From an uncultured Clostridia bacterium (GTDB lineage Bacteria > Bacillota > Clostridia > Oscillospirales > Ruminococcaceae): a stretch of 10,088 nt of DNA. Within the stretch, counting starts at the first letter, position 1. Each line of letters starts with the position of its first letter. The DNA is taken from the NCBI GenBank assembly GCA_937891895.1, contig CALATN010000199.1, positions 1 through 10,088 on the forward strand, written 5' to 3'. A program made the translations under genes and the position numbers. Positions 1-6,936 of the stretch are shown piece after piece. A model generated the notes under the pieces. That model was not told where the DNA came from. It was given only the letters and a program-made list of their open reading frames with translations, and did no database searches.

Positions 1-3
1 AGT

Positions 4-40
4 TTGAGGGATGACCCTTTTTCAAAAGGGTCTCCCTCAA
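4..40. repeat. Nested inverted-repeat hairpin at left edge
   Basis: The outer arms TTGAGGG (4-10) and CCCTCAA (34-40) are exact complements. Inside them ACCCTTTT (14-21) pairs with AAAAGGGT (24-31), leaving a very small loop and a 3/2-base internal bulge. There is no clean T-run directly after it on the plus strand, so it is not a textbook terminator in that direction. It may be one copy of a dispersed intergenic hairpin element. Its position at the very edge of the window would fit an assembly break at a repeat, but copy number cannot be judged here. Confidence 0.6.
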
Positions 41-80
41 TAGGTCTCCGCAATCCCCCGTTAAATTCCAATTTATCTCC

Positions 81-109
81 TTGCAAACAATGGAGGAATG
101 TGATATAAT
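81..109 (+). promoter_or_regulatory. Sigma-A promoter for the CYTH gene
   Basis: TTGCAA (81-86) lies 17 bases before TATAAT (104-109). A TG one base upstream of the -10 (101-102) makes it an extended -10 element. Transcription would start near 116-118, giving a leader of about 50 bases before the ATG at 167. This is sequence match only. Confidence 0.65.
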
Positions 110-166
110 TTTGCTGTATTTAAGGTGGCGACAGGTACGCTTATTTTATTGTATTGGAGATGCGAT

Positions 167-850
167 ATGGCTTACACGAGAAAATTCCTTATAAAATATC
201 CCGATAATTTTGGTAACGGCAAGGGTTACCGTATTACTGTATACAAGGACGAGGAAAACGCTGCGATTCTTGAAAGTGACGGTGAAGCTTACGGATTTGA
301 GGTGATTGCCGAAATTACGGGAAACAATTTTTACAGTGATGAAGCAATTGCACGCAGAAACGGGAAATTGCTTTTTCTTGAAATTGAAAGGCGCTGGCTT
401 GTCAGGCTTCCCGATTGCCTTGATAAATATGAGTCCCATTATATTGAGCAGGCTTATCTTGAGCCTGTGAACGGATTTCAGGGACGTATCCGCCGTTGGG
501 ATGACAAGTTTATCTATACTGAGAAAGCGCGCACAGGCAGCAGTATGTCACGCATTGAAAATGAGCGTGAAATTACTGAGGAGGAGTATGTTGAATTGCA
601 GAAGCGTACTATATTAAATGTGATAAAAAAACGCAGATATATTATTCCCGCCGGCACGCTTAAATTTGAGTTGGACGTGTTTGAAAATGCTGTGGAAAGC
701 GGTTACGGAATAATGGAGGCTGAACTTCCTGAGGAAACTGCTGCTGTTGAAATGCCCGCATTTGTGGAAATAATCCGTGAGGTTACCGAGGACAGCTATT
801 ACACCAACAGGAATTTTGCTTCAATGGATAAAATCAGGCTTGTTAAATAA
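167..850 (+). CDS. CYTH-domain protein with N-terminal extension
   Basis: The predicted protein has 227 residues. From about residue 71 it matches the CYTH fold (adenylate cyclase class IV/thiamine triphosphatase/triphosphate tunnel enzymes). The opening LEIERRWLV carries the two acidic metal-binding positions E72 and E74. A basic strand GRIRRW (106-111), YTEKAR (117-122), a further E/R-rich strand (131-135), KKRRY (154-158), FELDVF (167-172) and MEAELPEE (183-190) follow in the expected order. Such proteins act on triphosphate-containing substrates; the substrate here cannot be assigned. The first 70 residues, polar and probably beta-rich, are not part of CYTH and I do not recognise them. 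I chose ATG 167 because GGAG (156-159) lies seven bases upstream. A GTG at 125 in the same frame lies near the likely transcription start and lacks a good Shine-Dalgarno. The gene has its own promoter and no clear terminator before the secD promoter. Confidence 0.82.
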   Translation: MAYTRKFLIKYPDNFGNGKGYRITVYKDEENAAILESDGEAYGFEVIAEITGNNFYSDEAIARRNGKLLFLEIERRWLVRLPDCLDKYESHYIEQAYLEPVNGFQGRIRRWDDKFIYTEKARTGSSMSRIENEREITEEEYVELQKRTILNVIKKRRYIIPAGTLKFELDVFENAVESGYGIMEAELPEETAAVEMPAFVEIIREVTEDSYYTNRNFASMDKIRLVK

Positions 851-859
851 GTTAAACTA

Positions 860-888
860 TTGACATAGCCGTGAATAAATGTTATAAT
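860..888 (+). promoter_or_regulatory. Consensus sigma-A promoter for secDF
   Basis: TTGACA (860-865) and TATAAT (883-888) are both perfect consensus hexamers separated by exactly 17 bases. It lies ten bases after the preceding stop codon and about 50 bases before the secD start. It is the strongest promoter visible in the window and should give constitutive high expression. I see no overlapping operator dyad. Confidence 0.9.
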
Positions 889-937
889 TAAACGATAATT
901 TGTGTTTGTAAAAACAACGAGAAAGGATGGTTTAATC

Positions 938-2350
938 GTGGCAAAGATTAAAAAGCCTGTTTTCTTTATCGTTTTTGGATTGATACTGCTTTTTGCAGCT
1001 TCCGTATTTTTCGGTGTCAAGACATATTACGGTGATATGGAAACAGTTTACATCAAGGGTATCGACAATATCCGTTTCGGTATCGACATTAAGGGTGGTG
1101 TTGACGTAACATTTACATCACCTGAAGACGTTGATGCTACTGAGGCTCAGCTTGACGCTGCAAAGGAAGTTATCGTTCAGCGTATGATTACCCTCGGTAT
1201 CACAGACTACGAAAGCTACATTGACTACAACAACGACCGTATTATCGTTCGCTTCCCATGGAAGGAAGGCGAAAAGAACTTCGACCCTGAAGCGGCTGTA
1301 AAGGAGCTTGGCGAAACTGCTCAGCTTACATTCCGTGAAGGCTACGAAACTGATGAACTCGGTAACTGGACAGGCGTTACAGCTGAAAATGTTATTCTTG
1401 TGGGTGCTGATGTCAAGGAAGCTTACGCTGCTTATCAGCAGACTGACAACGGAACAACATGGCTCGTAAGTCTTGAACTTACAGAGGAGGGCGCAAAGAA
1501 GTTCGGCGAGGCTACAACAAGACTTGCTGAAACAAGAGGCGTTATCTCTATCTGGATGGATGAAACATGTTTCTCTTATCCACAGGTTCAGACAGCTATC
1601 ACAGACGGCAAGGCTCAGATTACAGGTGACTTTGACGGCGAAAGCGCTAAGGCTCTTGCTGACAAGATCAACTCAGGTGCACTTCCTTTCAAGCTTGTAA
1701 CTTCAAGCTTCTCCACAATTTCCCCAAGTCTTGGTGCAGGTGCTCTTGAAGCAATGGTTCTTGCAGGTGTTATCGCATTTGCATTTATTGCTGTATTTAT
1801 GATTATTACTTATCGTCTTCCAGGTGCGGTTGCTGTAATCTCCCTTTTCGGACAGGTTGCAGGTACACTCGCATTCATCTCAGGCTACTTTGAATTCGTT
1901 GCAGGTTCAATCCTCACAATTCCTGGTATTGCAGGTATCATCCTCGCAGTAGGTATGGGTGTTGACGCAAACGTTATTACTTCCGAACGTATTAAGGAAG
2001 AGCTTATCAACGGCAAGACACTTTACGGTGCTATCGATTCAGGCTTCAAGCGTGCATTCTCCGCTATCCTCGACGGTAACGTGACAATGATTCTTGTTGC
2101 TATCATCCTTATGGGTGCATTCGGTACACCTGACAGTATCTTCTCCAAGATGCTCAAGTTTGCATTCTTTATGTTCGGTCCATCCACAGCAGGTACAATC
2201 TACTCCTTCGGCTTCACATTGCTGACAGGTGTTGCTCTCAACCTTTTCTTTGGTGTATTCTGCTCAAGAATGATGCTTTCATCACTTTCAAAATTCAAGA
2301 TTTTCAAAAATCCAAAGCTTTACGGAGGAGGTGCGAAGCGTGAAGTTTAA
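938..2350 (+). CDS. secD: Protein translocase subunit SecD
   Basis: SecD is a 470-residue RND-superfamily membrane protein that works with SecF and the SecYEG channel. It uses proton motive force to pull exported proteins across the membrane. An N-terminal TM segment (about 8-27) is followed by FGIDIKGGVDVTF (47-59), the conserved D1 region, then a large extracytoplasmic domain (about 35-265) and five C-terminal TM segments (about 270-450). The signature LTIPGIAGIILAVGMGVDANV (326-346) carries the membrane-embedded Asp343, equivalent to the proton-path aspartate of characterised SecDF, and continues into SERIKEEL. I chose GTG 938, preceded by AAAGGA at ten bases, because it gives the usual short basic N-terminus MAKIKKP. 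An in-frame GTG at 902 adds 12 residues without a Shine-Dalgarno. Codon choice is strongly biased (AAG, CCA/CCT, GGT), as in highly expressed genes. Its 3' end overlaps secF; no yajC is seen. Confidence 0.96.
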   Translation: MAKIKKPVFFIVFGLILLFAASVFFGVKTYYGDMETVYIKGIDNIRFGIDIKGGVDVTFTSPEDVDATEAQLDAAKEVIVQRMITLGITDYESYIDYNNDRIIVRFPWKEGEKNFDPEAAVKELGETAQLTFREGYETDELGNWTGVTAENVILVGADVKEAYAAYQQTDNGTTWLVSLELTEEGAKKFGEATTRLAETRGVISIWMDETCFSYPQVQTAITDGKAQITGDFDGESAKALADKINSGALPFKLVTSSFSTISPSLGAGALEAMVLAGVIAFAFIAVFMIITYRLPGAVAVISLFGQVAGTLAFISGYFEFVAGSILTIPGIAGIILAVGMGVDANVITSERIKEELINGKTLYGAIDSGFKRAFSAILDGNVTMILVAIILMGAFGTPDSIFSKMLKFAFFMFGPSTAGTIYSFGFTLLTGVALNLFFGVFCSRMMLSSLSKFKIFKNPKLYGGGAKREV

Positions 2351-3299
2351 TTTTGATTTTATCAAGAATAAGAAGATTTACTTCATTATTTCTGCGATAC
2401 TCATTTCAGTATCAATCCTCTCCACTTTTATATTCGGTGTAAACCTTGACATTCAGTTCAAGGGCGGTACAATTCTTACCTTCCTTTATGACGGCGAAAT
2501 TATACAGTCTGAATTTGAACAGACAGCTGTTGACGCTCTCGGCGGTATGGGTGTAACTTCCACAATCGGTGAGGACTTCACTTCCGGAAGAAAGAACATT
2601 CAGCTTTCACTTATTTCCAATGAGGGTCTTTCCTCTGAAAAGCAGATTGCACTTACTGATGCGATTACAGAAAAATATGCAGCTAACGCAATCGAGCTTC
2701 TGGAATCCTCCGACGTATCACCATCCTCAGGTAAGGAATTCTTCCTGAAGTGTATCGTTGCGGTTATTCTTTCCTTTATCGTTCTTGTTGTATATATTGC
2801 TATCCGATTCAAGAATATCGGTGGCTGGCTTGCAGGTATCTGCGGTATTCTCGCACTTATTCACGACTGTGTGATTGTATACGGCACATTCGTTATCTGC
2901 GGTATGCCTATCGACGCTAACTTTATGGCGGTTATTCTTACAATTCTCGGTTACTCAATCAACGATACAATCGTTATCTACGACCGTGTCCGTGAAAATG
3001 AAATTCTTTACAGAAAGACAAAGACTCGTGCTGAGATTGTAAACCTCAGTATCAACCAGTCACTTACACGTTCTATCAACACATCCCTTACTACAATTAT
3101 GGCAATGCTCGTTGTAACAATTGTAGCGGCTGTTTATGGCGTAGATTCCATCTTCTCTTTCTCCTTCCCGATGATGATTGGTATGCTTTGCGGTGCATAC
3201 TCATCTATTTGCTTCATTTGTCCGCTCTGGCATATGCTTTCCGAAAAGCTGGACAAAATCAAGAAGAACAGTCACGGCAAAAAGCGCAGACACGCATAA
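2340..3299 (+). CDS. secF: Protein translocase subunit SecF
   Basis: This 319-residue partner of SecD has a TM segment at about 12-33, IQFKGGTILTF (38-48), an extracytoplasmic domain to about residue 133, and then five TM segments. The VSPSSGKEF motif (126-134) and the signature LGYSINDTIVIYDRVREN (203-220) are characteristic of SecF, followed by SINQSLTRSINTSLTT (237-252). The GTG at 2340 is preferred: a perfect AGGAGGT (2326-2332) ends seven bases before it, and the protein then begins MKFNFDFIKNKK. An upstream in-frame GTG at 2331 overlaps the Shine-Dalgarno itself. The start lies inside secD, an 11-base overlap that implies translational coupling and equal stoichiometry. In some Firmicutes such as Bacillus the two are fused; here they are separate. 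The C-terminal tail is strongly basic (KKNSHGKKRRHA), as expected on the cytoplasmic side. Confidence 0.96.
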   Translation: MKFNFDFIKNKKIYFIISAILISVSILSTFIFGVNLDIQFKGGTILTFLYDGEIIQSEFEQTAVDALGGMGVTSTIGEDFTSGRKNIQLSLISNEGLSSEKQIALTDAITEKYAANAIELLESSDVSPSSGKEFFLKCIVAVILSFIVLVVYIAIRFKNIGGWLAGICGILALIHDCVIVYGTFVICGMPIDANFMAVILTILGYSINDTIVIYDRVRENEILYRKTKTRAEIVNLSINQSLTRSINTSLTTIMAMLVVTIVAAVYGVDSIFSFSFPMMIGMLCGAYSSICFICPLWHMLSEKLDKIKKNSHGKKRRHA

Positions 3300-3318
3300 G
3301 AAAACCAATAATAATGCG

Positions 3319-3342
3319 GCAGAACGGAGTTTTCCGTTCTGC
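3319..3342 (+). terminator. Hairpin after secF, probable terminator
   Basis: GCAGAACGGA (3319-3328) pairs exactly with TCCGTTCTGC (3333-3342) around a four-base loop. The downstream tail TGTCATTTCATTTT is T-rich but interrupted, so termination may be partial. It sits between secF and the isomerase gene. No good promoter follows it, so readthrough may be what feeds the downstream pair. Confidence 0.6.
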
Positions 3343-3371
3343 TGTCATTTCATTTTGAGGAGTGATTTTCA

Positions 3372-4163
3372 GTGAAAGCGGGAGTTTCAACAGCTTGCCT
3401 GTACCCGATGGTACTGGAAAAAGCTTTTCAGTCACTTGCTGAAACAGGTGTAAGAACTACAGAAATTTTCGTAAATTCCCATTGTGAGCTTTCCGACCCG
3501 TACAAGGGTGAAATGATTGCGATGCAGAAGGAATATGGTATCGACGTCGTTTCGGTGCACCCGTTCACCTGCGGCATTGAGCCGATGATGCTTTTCACGG
3601 CTTACGAGCGCAGGGTCGAGGATATGCTTGATTACTACAAGCGTTTCTTTGAGTATATGAACGATTTTGGTGCAAAATTCTTCGTACTCCACGGAAACAA
3701 GAACGAGAATTTCATTGAGGATGAAGATTACTTTGAACGCTTTGTACGTCTTCAGGATACGGCGGAAAGTTTCGGTGTGCGTGTTGTTCAGGAAAATGTT
3801 TCACGCTGTACGGGCGGAAGTCTTGATTTCCTCGTAAAAATGAAAAATGCGCTTGGTGATAAGGCTTGCTTTGTGCTTGATTTAAAACAGGCGCACCGCG
3901 CGGGTAATGACCCGACGGAAATGGTTAAAGCACTGGGCTGCAATATTAAACATGTTCATTTCTCCGACTGCGGAAAAGCAGGGGATTGCCTGAAATTCGG
4001 CTTCGGGGAATACGACAACAAAGCTTTCTTTACCGCACTTAAAGAGCAAGGATACGGTGGAAGTGTCGTACTTGAGCTTTACAGGAACGGTTTCGGCGAA
4101 GTTGCCGAGCTGGCGGAAAACTGCGTGGAAATGCAGAATTACTTGGATAAATTTGATTATTGA
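3372..4163 (+). CDS. Sugar phosphate isomerase/epimerase family TIM-barrel protein
   Basis: The 263-residue protein has the alternating strand/helix pattern of the xylose isomerase-like/AP endonuclease family 2 barrel. Candidate metal ligands occur in family order: E31 (TEIF), H63 (SVHP), H107 (VLHGNK), E141 (QEN), D170 (VLDLKQ), H175, H196 and D199 (HVHFSD), and E235 (VLELY). Family members isomerise or epimerise sugars, inositols or hydroxypyruvate, and a few cut DNA at abasic sites. The substrate here cannot be assigned. The GTG start is supported by GAGGAG (3357-3362) nine bases upstream. The stop lies only 23 bases before the glyQS start, so the two are probably cotranscribed, although no functional link is obvious. 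Codon use (more AAA, CCG) is less biased than in its neighbours secDF and glyQS. Confidence 0.85.
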   Translation: MKAGVSTACLYPMVLEKAFQSLAETGVRTTEIFVNSHCELSDPYKGEMIAMQKEYGIDVVSVHPFTCGIEPMMLFTAYERRVEDMLDYYKRFFEYMNDFGAKFFVLHGNKNENFIEDEDYFERFVRLQDTAESFGVRVVQENVSRCTGGSLDFLVKMKNALGDKACFVLDLKQAHRAGNDPTEMVKALGCNIKHVHFSDCGKAGDCLKFGFGEYDNKAFFTALKEQGYGGSVVLELYRNGFGEVAELAENCVEMQNYLDKFDY

Positions 4164-4186
4164 AAATAGGTATGGAGGTCTTTGAA

Positions 4187-5560
4187 ATGGCAGAAAAAAC
4201 TATGGACAAAATTGTTGCCCTTTGTAAGGGCAGAGGTTATGTTTACCCTGGCTCCGAAATTTACGGCGGTCTGGCTAACACATGGGACTACGGTCCTCTC
4301 GGCGTGCTCCTCAAGAACAATATCAAGAACGCTTGGCTCAAGAAGTTCGTTCAGGAATGTCCTTACAACGTTGGTCTTGACAGCGCAATCCTTATGAACC
4401 CACAGACTTGGGTTGCTTCAGGTCACCTCGGTGGATTCTCCGACCCTCTTATGGACTGCCGTGAGTGTAAGACTCGTCACCGTGCTGACCAGCTTATCGA
4501 AACTCAGACAGGCACAAACCCAACAGGCTGGACAAACGAGCAGATGAGCGAATTCATCGAAAACAATGATATCAAGTGCCCACACTGCGGTAAGAAGAAC
4601 TTTACTTCCATCCGTCAGTTCAACCTTATGTTCAAGACATTCCAGGGTGTAACTGAGGACTCCAAGGCTGAGCTTTATCTCCGTCCTGAAACTGCACAGG
4701 GTATCTTCGTTAACTTCGCAAATATCCAGAGAACAACACGTAAGAAGGTTCCTTTTGGTGTTGCACAGGTTGGTAAGTCCTTCCGTAACGAAATCACACC
4801 TGGTAACTTCATTTTCCGTGTACGTGAGTTCGAACAGATGGAGCTTGAATTCTTCTGTAAGCCTGGCACAGACCTTGAATGGTTCCAGTACTGGAGAGGC
4901 TACTGCCGCGACTTCCTTACAGGTCTCGGCATTGACGAGGAACACCTCCGTCTGCGTGACCACTCTCCTGAGGAACTCTGCTTCTATTCCAAGGCAACAA
5001 CTGACTTTGAGTACCTTTTCCCATTCGGTTGGGGCGAACTCTGGGGCGTTGCTGACAGAACAGACTATGACCTTACTCAGCACATCAAGACAAGTGGTAA
5101 GTCCCTTGAATACTTTGACCCTGAAACAAACGAGAAGTACGTACCATACGTTATCGAGCCATCTCTCGGCGTAGAAAGACTTTTCCTCGCAATCGTATGT
5201 GAAGCTTATGACGAAGAAGAAATCGGTGAGGGCGACATTCGTACAGTAATGCACCTCCACCCAGCACTTGCACCAATCAAGGCTGCTGTCCTTCCTCTTA
5301 CAAAGAAGCTCAAGGATCAGGCTATGGAAGTTTACACAATGCTTTCCAAGCACTTCAGCGTTGATTACGATGAAGCAGGCCAGATCGGTAAGCGTTACCG
5401 CCGTCAGGACGAAATCGGTACACCTTTCTGTATCACTTATGACTTTGATACACTTGAAAAGGACGGCTGCGTAACAGTTCGTGACAGAGATACAATGGAA
5501 CAGGAAAGAGTTAAGATAGAAGACCTTGTTGCTTACCTCAACAAGAAGCTTGAATATTGA
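4187..5560 (+). CDS. glyQS: Glycine--tRNA ligase, single-chain dimeric type
   Basis: The enzyme charges tRNA-Gly with glycine using ATP. At 457 residues it is the alpha2 class II form found in archaea, eukaryotes and many Firmicutes, not the alpha2beta2 glyQ/glyS form. Visible are the N-terminal signature YPGSEIYGGLANTWDYGPLG (20-39), four zinc-type cysteines C91/C94 and C131/C134, LYLRPETAQGIFVNF (163-177), motif 2 with SFRNEI (198-203) and the REFEQMELEFF stretch (213-223), and motif 3 EPSLGVERLF (324-333). The anticodon-binding domain follows (about 365-457), with IGKRYRRQDEIGTPFCITYD (400-419). The start is ATG 4187, with GGAGGT (4174-4179) seven bases upstream. Codon bias is very strong, as expected of a highly expressed gene. 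No T-box leader precedes it, although glycine T-boxes commonly regulate this gene in Firmicutes. The gene seems to depend on the upstream isomerase transcript. Confidence 0.97.
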   Translation: MAEKTMDKIVALCKGRGYVYPGSEIYGGLANTWDYGPLGVLLKNNIKNAWLKKFVQECPYNVGLDSAILMNPQTWVASGHLGGFSDPLMDCRECKTRHRADQLIETQTGTNPTGWTNEQMSEFIENNDIKCPHCGKKNFTSIRQFNLMFKTFQGVTEDSKAELYLRPETAQGIFVNFANIQRTTRKKVPFGVAQVGKSFRNEITPGNFIFRVREFEQMELEFFCKPGTDLEWFQYWRGYCRDFLTGLGIDEEHLRLRDHSPEELCFYSKATTDFEYLFPFGWGELWGVADRTDYDLTQHIKTSGKSLEYFDPETNEKYVPYVIEPSLGVERLFLAIVCEAYDEEEIGEGDIRTVMHLHPALAPIKAAVLPLTKKLKDQAMEVYTMLSKHFSVDYDEAGQIGKRYRRQDEIGTPFCITYDFDTLEKDGCVTVRDRDTMEQERVKIEDLVAYLNKKLEY

Positions 5561-5567
5561 TAAAATA

Positions 5568-5600
5568 AAACGGGAAACGGTTTTAAATCGTTTCCCGTTT
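5568..5600 (+). terminator. Rho-independent terminator after glyQS
   Basis: AAACGGGAAACG (5568-5579) and CGTTTCCCGTTT (5589-5600) form a perfect 12-bp stem with a nine-base loop. The A-run on the left and T-run on the right would allow function in both directions. It begins eight bases after the glyQS stop and closes the isomerase-glyQS transcript. Confidence 0.88.
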
Positions 5601-5617
5601 GTGTATGGTGAACAGAT

Positions 5618-6073
5618 ATGATTGACATTTCAAAGATTGATAAAAATGTGCTTGACAAGTTGTATTCAGCAGGTTGGAAAGAGAGCAGAATTTGTGATAC
5701 AGCTGATGAATGTATCCGTCAGCTGATTGATAATAAAGGATATTATGTTTTTGAATATGCTTATGAAATAATTAAGAGTTTTGAGGGCATATCTTTTTCT
5801 TTTAGCAAGTGTGAAATTGAGCAGCTTGGCATTGTTTCTTACTTTGGTGACATTGAATTTTCTGTGAAAGGTTATGGTGTTGATACAGTAATGTCAGCAG
5901 AGGATTACCAAGATAAATATCCAGAAGCGGTTGTGCCATTTGGTGCAGTAAATGGTCAGGTAATATTGTTTGTTGGTGAAAGCAAGACTATTTACGCTGA
6001 TACCGGTAACGAATACGAGGTTTTAGGAATTGGCATTGAAGATTTTTTGAATAAGTGCGTAAAATATAAGTAA
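5618..6073 (+). CDS. Putative SUKH-3 family immunity protein
   Basis: This 151-residue soluble protein has no signal peptide or membrane segment. The layout resembles SUKH-3 proteins (relatives of SMI1/KNR4). It opens with a helix ending in LYSAGW (15-20), then a helix with the pattern YVFEYAYEIIKSFEGISF (43-60). Strands around GDIEFSV (77-83), the central VVPFGAVNGQVILFVGES (105-122) and TIYADTG (124-130) follow, and it ends in a C-terminal helix after LGIGIEDFL. Bacterial SUKH proteins usually neutralise nuclease or other polymorphic toxins encoded just upstream. None is seen here: the upstream neighbour is glyQS with its terminator. It may therefore be an orphan immunity gene guarding against toxins of relatives. 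ATG 5618 has a modest GGTGA (5607-5611) six bases upstream. I see no clear promoter. Codons are more A/T-ending than in glyQS. The family call is pattern-based and moderately sure. Confidence 0.6.
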   Translation: MIDISKIDKNVLDKLYSAGWKESRICDTADECIRQLIDNKGYYVFEYAYEIIKSFEGISFSFSKCEIEQLGIVSYFGDIEFSVKGYGVDTVMSAEDYQDKYPEAVVPFGAVNGQVILFVGESKTIYADTGNEYEVLGIGIEDFLNKCVKYK

Positions 6074-6083
6074 GGACATTGTG

Positions 6084-6112
6084 TTTAAAACGTGCCACTG
6101 GCACGTTTTAAA
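6084..6112. terminator. Palindromic terminator after the SUKH-like gene
   Basis: Two perfect 14-base arms, TTTAAAACGTGCCA (6084-6097) and TGGCACGTTTTAAA (6099-6112), flank a single C. As RNA this is a GC-rich core stem with an A-run before and a T-run after, so it can terminate from either side. It begins ten bases after the stop of the gene on the plus strand. Confidence 0.75.
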
Positions 6113-6138
6113 GGTAAAGTTTATTTATAATTAAAACA

Positions 6139-6166
6139 AGGGGAAGCGGTCTTGTACGCTTCCCCT
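6139..6166 (-). terminator. Terminator for the minus-strand operon
   Basis: AGGGGAAGCG (6139-6148) pairs exactly with CGCTTCCCCT (6157-6166) across an eight-base loop. Read on the minus strand the stem is followed by TGTTTTAATT, a reasonable U-tract. On the plus strand no T-run follows. It therefore best ends transcripts coming from the TPR lipoprotein gene, about 110 bases after that gene's stop. Confidence 0.7.
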
Positions 6167-6167
6167 C

Positions 6168-6271
6168 GAAAAACTGTCGTTTTTCTCACCCCTTTCTCCG
6201 TTTTGGAACGAAAGGGGTGTTTCGCTCTCTGCCCTTTGGAAACCTGCCACCTTTGAAAAGGTGGACGAAAC
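6168..6271. repeat. Cluster of consecutive hairpins, probable dispersed intergenic element
   Basis: Three further stems fill the gap between the convergent genes. GAAAAAC/GTTTTTC occupies 6168-6174 and 6179-6185. CACCCCTTTC/GAAAGGGGTG occupies 6187-6196 and 6210-6219. CCACCTTT/AAAGGTGG occupies 6247-6254 and 6257-6264. The last is enclosed by GTTTCG (6219-6224) and CGAAAC (6266-6271). The end of the element abuts the stop codon of the TPR gene almost without spacing. The modular build suggests a repeated extragenic palindromic element or a structured 3' UTR. It encodes no convincing protein. Confidence 0.6.
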
Positions 6272-6273
6272 TT

Positions 6274-6918
6274 TTAATCCAATTTGTTCAACTGCTCCTG
6301 AATTGCATCAATCTTCGGATACCCCAAAGCCTTCGCTTTTTCAAGTGCCTCCGTAGATTTTGCAGGCTCAAATGCCATTTTGTAGGCAATGGCAAGATAC
6401 GCGTGGATATCGGCTTTTTCGGGATAGAATTCCCGTGCCCTTTCAAGATAGCTTATCGCCGACATAGGCTTGTCAAGCTCAATGTAAATCGAGCCAAGAC
6501 TTGTATATAGCGGAACGGAAGCGTTGTTCTCAGGGTCGTATTCAAGTGCCTTTTGGTAGCTTTCCATGGCCTTGTCACGGTCGCCCGTTTTTCGGTACGC
6601 AACCCCAAGATTTACCCACGCTTCAAAGTTTGCAGGTTCAATCTCAAGGCTTTTATTGTAGTATTCTATGCTTTTTTCGTATTCGCCAAGCTGACAGTAG
6701 CAAGCGGCAATTCCTGCGTAAAGTTTTTCTTCACGGTATGCGTTGAGACCTTTTTCCTGCGCCTCAAAGTAGCTGTCCAATGCCTCAGTATATTTCTGCT
6801 CCTTGTATAAGCTGTCGCCGTTGCGGGCAGACTTGTCCCCTGTGGGAGTGCTGCCACAAGCAGTAAAAACAAGTGCGGATGCAATAGCAAGCACAGCTGC
6901 AAACTTTCGCAGTTCCAT
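6274..6918 (-). CDS. TPR-repeat lipoprotein
   Basis: The 214-residue precursor begins MELRKF, has a hydrophobic stretch (6-20) and a lipobox ending LVFTAC, with the lipidated cysteine at C21. The mature protein would be anchored on the outer face of the cytoplasmic membrane. Residues about 31-203 form roughly five tetratricopeptide repeats. The W/Y-N-LG-x-AY and A-x-x-x-Y/F-x-x-A-L-x-x-x-P pattern is clearest at 65-98, 99-132 and 136-169. TPR proteins are protein-binding scaffolds; the partner is unknown. The ATG is supported by AAAGGA (complement of 6928-6933) nine bases upstream. It lies 18 bases after the stop of the membrane protein gene and is the last gene of the minus-strand run, followed by the terminator at 6139-6166. 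Phenylalanine at the -3 lipobox position is unusual but tolerated. Confidence 0.85.
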   Translation of the reverse strand: MELRKFAAVLAIASALVFTACGSTPTGDKSARNGDSLYKEQKYTEALDSYFEAQEKGLNAYREEKLYAGIAACYCQLGEYEKSIEYYNKSLEIEPANFEAWVNLGVAYRKTGDRDKAMESYQKALEYDPENNASVPLYTSLGSIYIELDKPMSAISYLERAREFYPEKADIHAYLAIAYKMAFEPAKSTEALEKAKALGYPKIDAIQEQLNKLD

Positions 6919-6936
6919 AGAATACAGTCCTTTCTT

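Noticed and set aside
125..166. GTG at 125 as the start of the CYTH gene
   Set aside because: It lies within about ten bases of the predicted transcription start and lacks a suitable ribosome site; ATG 167 has GGAG at seven bases.
4418..5353. Long open frame of 311 codons on the minus strand inside glyQS
   Set aside because: It lies wholly antisense to a well-supported glyQS. It has no Shine-Dalgarno logic or recognisable domain, and is explained by the strong codon bias of the sense gene (few codons whose complement gives a stop in that frame).
6217..6810. Several plus-strand open frames opposite the TPR lipoprotein gene
   Set aside because: Their translations show no family features, while the minus strand gives a clear lipobox and TPR repeats with a ribosome binding site.
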